In this document: positions 60,306 through 64,000 of the stretch, one piece after another | How positions within the stretch are numbered: the first letter of the stretch is position 1 | Layout of the letters: every line of letters starts with the position of its first letter | Origin: Flavobacteriales bacterium | GTDB lineage: Bacteria; Bacteroidota; Bacteroidia; Flavobacteriales_E; Vicingaceae | NCBI GenBank assembly: GCA_020635825.1 | Contig: JACJZA010000013.1 | Coordinates: 35,497 to 99,496, forward strand | Direction of reading: 5' to 3' | DNA length: 64,000 nt | Notes under the pieces: generated by a model | What the model was told of the DNA's origin: nothing | Databases searched by the model: none | Seen by the model: only the letters and a program-made list of their open reading frames with translations | Program-made: the position numbers and the translations under genes

Positions 60306-62234
60306 ATGTACTGCAATAGCTTAACTCAATACAGCAGGTTTAAAACCAGAGAAGTAATGGTAGGAAATATTGGAATAGGTGGAAATAATCCTATTCGAGT
60401 ACAATCCATGACTACTACCGACACCATGGACACACAAGGAACCGTTGAGCAAGCTATTAGAATGATTGATGCAGGTTGTGAAATTGTTCGAATTACAGCA
60501 CCTAGTAAGAAAGAAGCTGAAAATTTAGCAAACATAAAAGCAGAACTTAGAAAAAGAGGTTACGATACGCCCTTAGTTGCAGATATACACTTTACCCCCA
60601 ATGCGGCTGAAATTGCAGCTAAAATTGTAGAGAAAGTCCGCATTAATCCAGGAAATTATGCCGACAAAAAGAAATTTGAAGAAATTGAGTATACCGATGA
60701 ATCATATCAAGAAGAATTAGCTAGAATTAGAGAACGATTCATTCCCTTAATTAAAATTTGTAAAGAACATGGAACTGCCATGCGTATTGGCACCAACCAT
60801 GGTTCCTTATCTGATAGAATTATGAGCCGTTATGGAGATACTCCTCTTGGTATGGTTGAGTCAGCCATGGAATTCTTAAGAATCTGTCGTGAGTTCGATT
60901 ATCATAACATCGTTCTTTCCATGAAAGCAAGTAACACCTTAGTGGTGGTGCAAGCTTACAGATTGCTAGTAAACAAAATGATAGCTGAAGGAATGAATTA
61001 CCCTTTGCATTTAGGAGTTACAGAAGCTGGTGATGGTGAGGATGGCAGAATTAAATCGGCTGTTGGGATTGGTACTTTATTAGAAGATGGCTTAGGAGAT
61101 ACCATTCGTGTTTCCTTAACCGAAGAACCAGAGTTTGAAATTCCTGTTGCCAGAGAATTAGTAGATAGATATAAAAATAGAGCTAATAATGATGTTATTC
61201 CCTCTATTCATGAAAACCCTATCAACTCTTTTGAATATCAAAAGAGAGAGAGTAATGAAGTGCTAAATATTGGAGGAAAAAATGTACCTGTTGTTGTTCA
61301 TGATTTTTGCTTAAAAGAAAAAATTACTCCTGCTTCATTTTTTGCTTTGGGTTATAATTATTCTGTTCCTTTAGACAAGTGGAATATAAATGACATGGCT
61401 TGTGATTATTTGTTTTTAGGAGATAAAGTGATCGATTTTGAAGTGCCAGGAACATTAGGAATTATTTACAATTACAAAGTTTGGTTAGAAAACCAAACGA
61501 CATTCAATGCTTATCCTTTTTTAACTGTAAAGGAGTATTTATCTGCCCCCACCCTTTCTGATAAAATGAACATGATTTATGTGTCTTTATCCGAATTATC
61601 TGAAGACTTAATCAGCCAACTTAAAAAAGATAAAACAGCTGTTTTAATGATTGATACTTATCATCCTCATGGAATGGCTGAGCAACGTCGATTGTTTGTT
61701 GAGCTAATGAATAACAATTGTAAAACTCCTGTGATTATTGGCAGAGCTTATGGTGATTTGTCATCAGAACAGTTGCAACTTTATGCTTCAACCGATATGG
61801 GATCTTTATTAGTTGATGGTTTAGGAGATGGTGTTTTTATTGCTGCGGAGAATTGCGGTAGTGATAAAATGATAAATGATACCGCTTTTGGCATTTTACA
61901 AGCAACTCGAACAAGAATATCTAAAACCGAATACATTTCTTGTCCTAGCTGTGGAAGAACTTTGTTTGATTTACAAGAAACCACTGCTAAAATACGTGCA
62001 GTAACATCTCACCTTAAAGGGGTGAAAATTGGCATTATGGGTTGCATTGTGAATGGACCCGGCGAAATGGCTGATGCCGATTATGGTTACGTAGGAACCG
62101 GCGTTGGAAAAATTACACTCTACAAAGAAAAAGAGGTAGTAAAAAGAAATGTTCCAGAACAAGAAGCTGTAGAAGAACTAATCAATTTAATTAAAGAGCA
62201 CGGAGATTGGGTGGATGCGTCTATAGAAGAGTAA
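60306..62234 (+). CDS. ispG: (E)-4-hydroxy-3-methylbut-2-enyl-diphosphate synthase IspG (long form)
   Basis: A 642-residue form of GcpE, about 230 to 270 residues longer than the E. coli enzyme because of a large domain inserted between the TIM barrel and the C-terminal part, as in other Bacteroidota and plants. The barrel starts with NPIRVQSMTTTDTMDTQGTVEQ; ADIHFTPNAAEIA and VRINPGNY follow. The [4Fe-4S] domain is at the end: CPSCGRT near 548 and GIMGCIVNGPGEMADADYGY near 580, with three Cys ligands. It makes HMBPP, the penultimate MEP intermediate, and pairs with dxs at 1967. Confidence 0.95.
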   Translation: MYCNSLTQYSRFKTREVMVGNIGIGGNNPIRVQSMTTTDTMDTQGTVEQAIRMIDAGCEIVRITAPSKKEAENLANIKAELRKRGYDTPLVADIHFTPNAAEIAAKIVEKVRINPGNYADKKKFEEIEYTDESYQEELARIRERFIPLIKICKEHGTAMRIGTNHGSLSDRIMSRYGDTPLGMVESAMEFLRICREFDYHNIVLSMKASNTLVVVQAYRLLVNKMIAEGMNYPLHLGVTEAGDGEDGRIKSAVGIGTLLEDGLGDTIRVSLTEEPEFEIPVARELVDRYKNRANNDVIPSIHENPINSFEYQKRESNEVLNIGGKNVPVVVHDFCLKEKITPASFFALGYNYSVPLDKWNINDMACDYLFLGDKVIDFEVPGTLGIIYNYKVWLENQTTFNAYPFLTVKEYLSAPTLSDKMNMIYVSLSELSEDLISQLKKDKTAVLMIDTYHPHGMAEQRRLFVELMNNNCKTPVIIGRAYGDLSSEQLQLYASTDMGSLLVDGLGDGVFIAAENCGSDKMINDTAFGILQATRTRISKTEYISCPSCGRTLFDLQETTAKIRAVTSHLKGVKIGIMGCIVNGPGEMADADYGYVGTGVGKITLYKEKEVVKRNVPEQEAVEELINLIKEHGDWVDASIEE

Positions 62235-62244
62235 AAACAACCAT

Positions 62245-64000
62245 TTATTGTTTGATTATTTTCCCTATTATTTTATTTGAACCATCTATTATTTGAATAA
62301 AATAAATCCCTTTTGCTTGTTGACTTAAATCCACAATCGTATTTGTTTGAGTTACCATTTGGTTAACAACTACTTCACCGAACAAATTGAACACTTTTAA
62401 TTGTGCAGATTGTTGTTTTAACTCATGAAATACAGTTACTTGTTCGTTAAATGGATTTGGATAAACTTGTAGTCTGTTTTCGTTTTCTTGAATATCGCTT
62501 ACACTAGCCAAAATCCCTCCACAAACACTTTGAAAATCATTTAAAAAATAACTTCTGATGGAATCTATTCTTTCTTGCATCACCACTACAGGTGCTAAAT
62601 TGTCGTTTGGAGCATTATAATCTCTACCAAAAACAAAAGCCAAAGTCATTTCTGTTGATGTACCTGCAGAAAATGTGAAAGGACCTGTTGAACCCACTCC
62701 TCTTCTATCACCGGGAGTATTTCCTATAGATGCTTCATCCCATACAGATGGAGTTTGTGGCACTCCATTGGTTCCCCAAAACAAAGGGTCTGTAATACCC
62801 GGAAAAATATATTTAGCAGGACTACCTGTTCCGGTTCCTAAAGGGTTTCCATCTCCGCCCCAAATCATTTGATTTCCATTTGTCCATTTACCTGTTAAAT
62901 AGTTATAAAAATCATTGGCATTATTAGGGTCTCCATTTCCATTAATTTGTGCGCCAATATTGTAATACATAAAATGCTCCATACCCAAGTATTCATTATC
63001 GATAATACTATCACCATAACCAACCCCCAATCCGGCATAAGGAATCCCATCCTCACTTAACGCTATGGGAATATTGGTAGTCAATGGATTGTCCATTCCA
63101 TCATTATCTTTTTTAGGTCCTTTTAAAAATACGACACTTTGTGCCGCAGGATATATATCGTAACCAGATATTCCATTTGCATCTTCATCATTTCCATCTC
63201 CATTATAACCATAAAATGCCCCACGAGATATATCACAACCGATATAATCATCACTAGAGTTTCCAATATCCATGTCAGCCCAGAATCCCATGTAAACATC
63301 ATGGTAATCTTCTGCAGAACGGTTATATACTTTATAATCTAAAAAAATAGTGTTATTAATGGCTGAGTCATTGGAACAGTCGTAGGCATAAGCCATCCCA
63401 TGTATTTCAATCCCTAAAGGAGAAGGAGTATAATTATGTACAATTCGTTCATCATTCTTTATAAAATATACTGCTTGTTGACCTTTTATTTTAGGATAGT
63501 CACCATTCATCGGATTATAAACACCATCTAAATCCACATCTACAAATGGAGCTAAATTAAATGCTTGCCCTTTACTGGTATCTCCATGAGCCGGCCAGTT
63601 TTCAATTACTTCAATAGCTTGATAGCCTCCTGTTGTGTAATTAGCTATATGATAATCAATGTCTGTTTGGCTCACTTTCCAAACTCTATCCCACTCATAG
63701 CTGTATTTTTCATAGGAATTACTGTCCATTAATGGTCCTGCATCTCCTGTAAAAAATGGTAACTCAAATGATTCAAAATACAAAGGACTATATCCTTTTT
63801 TAGTTCCATTTTGGTCAATTCCTGCAATCCAAAAATTAGCCGCATAAATGGTTGAATAATAAGGATCGTTTACATCATTTTGTTTTGGAACTGAAAATGC
63901 AGCTATTGAAAATGTTTTATTATGAAACAAAACTTCTTTGTCAACCAATGCATTTACATTATTTATATCTAGATTTTCATATTCTTTCCTCTTTACATAA
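62245..64000 (-). CDS. Large secreted protein with T9SS type A tail, 5' end outside the window
   Basis: The frame is open to the window edge: YVKRKEYENLDINNVNALVDK precedes residue 1 of the part starting at 63948, and matches the paralogue's YVMRKSFENLDINNIDAIVHK. The part seen is about 585 residues. The body is closely similar to the protein at 57471 (SYEWDRVWKVSQTDIDYHIANY, IEVIENWPAHGDTSKGQ). The C-terminus differs: a type A sorting domain (LQVYPNPFNEQVTVFHEL ... AKGIYFIQIIDGSN) instead of type B. The start lies beyond 64000. Confidence 0.9.
   Translation of the reverse strand, partial: YVKRKEYENLDINNVNALVDKEVLFHNKTFSIAAFSVPKQNDVNDPYYSTIYAANFWIAGIDQNGTKKGYSPLYFESFELPFFTGDAGPLMDSNSYEKYSYEWDRVWKVSQTDIDYHIANYTTGGYQAIEVIENWPAHGDTSKGQAFNLAPFVDVDLDGVYNPMNGDYPKIKGQQAVYFIKNDERIVHNYTPSPLGIEIHGMAYAYDCSNDSAINNTIFLDYKVYNRSAEDYHDVYMGFWADMDIGNSSDDYIGCDISRGAFYGYNGDGNDEDANGISGYDIYPAAQSVVFLKGPKKDNDGMDNPLTTNIPIALSEDGIPYAGLGVGYGDSIIDNEYLGMEHFMYYNIGAQINGNGDPNNANDFYNYLTGKWTNGNQMIWGGDGNPLGTGTGSPAKYIFPGITDPLFWGTNGVPQTPSVWDEASIGNTPGDRRGVGSTGPFTFSAGTSTEMTLAFVFGRDYNAPNDNLAPVVVMQERIDSIRSYFLNDFQSVCGGILASVSDIQENENRLQVYPNPFNEQVTVFHELKQQSAQLKVFNLFGEVVVNQMVTQTNTIVDLSQQAKGIYFIQIIDGSNKIIGKIIKQ

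Noticed and set aside
63946..63948. TTG at 63948 as the start of the last T9SS gene
   Set aside because: The frame stays open to the window edge and the residues upstream match the paralogue at 57471, so the gene begins outside the window.
1..64000. tRNA, rRNA, prophage or transposase genes
   Set aside because: I looked for cloverleaf-like segments with CCA-type ends, long conserved RNA runs and transposase motifs (DDE, HUH, tyrosine recombinase) and found none that I could support; only the GIY-YIG cassette looks mobile.

Overview
The window looks like the chromosome of a member of the Bacteroidota, most likely order Flavobacteriales. The evidence is AT-rich DNA, promoters of the Bacteroidota form (TAnnTTTG near -7, TTG or TTTG near -33), secreted proteins ending in type 9 secretion (T9SS) sorting domains of types A and B, a TonB receptor with surface lipoproteins, a long IspG, and a DAHP synthase fused to chorismate mutase. 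I see no rRNA, tRNA, CRISPR array, prophage or classical IS element. Most of the window is housekeeping DNA.

Layout. 1-1835: start of mraZ with a three-copy operator, ysxC, two small Spy-like secreted proteins. 1938-6699: operon dxs, DAHP synthase/chorismate mutase, recJ. 6700-7292: a small cassette with a GIY-YIG nuclease gene between two pairs of REP-like inverted repeats, followed by a diverged second copy of the recJ 3' end. 7252-12412: membrane protein, lptB, tatC, manC, aminotransferase, sprT-like gene. 12412-14814: feoA-feoB with a promoter and a palindromic operator, plus an unlisted 46-residue lipoprotein. 14896-16389: mlaE-mlaF. 16386-19827: glycosyltransferase, Tiki-like lipoprotein, acs.

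19928-30885 is the main accessory block. A four-gene operon (TonB receptor, two DUF5689 lipoproteins, a T9SS OB-fold protein) faces a secreted endonuclease/exonuclease/phosphatase (EEP) protein. A T9SS PA-domain protein and a second EEP protein with a T9SS tail follow. I read it as a probable surface system for cleaving and importing nucleic acid or another phosphodiester; this is inference.

30945-42085: histidine kinase with a duplicated sensor, hemW, cyclase, Lrp regulator, YjbR, DUF502, a TPR-LuxR membrane regulator beside a secreted beta-propeller protein, a lipoprotein, and an EamA exporter. 42080-49803: ferredoxin-like protein, polyprenyl synthase, nucleotide-sugar genes, MMPL exporter, oligopeptide-binding lipoprotein. 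50042-57466: TetR-controlled tripartite RND efflux operon plus a TPR protein. 57471-64000: two paralogous secreted proteins with different T9SS tails (type B and type A) flank a small STAS-like gene and ispG; the second runs off the window.

The best candidates for something undescribed are the GIY-YIG/REP-like cassette at the recJ 3' end and, second, the receptor-DUF5689-EEP locus.
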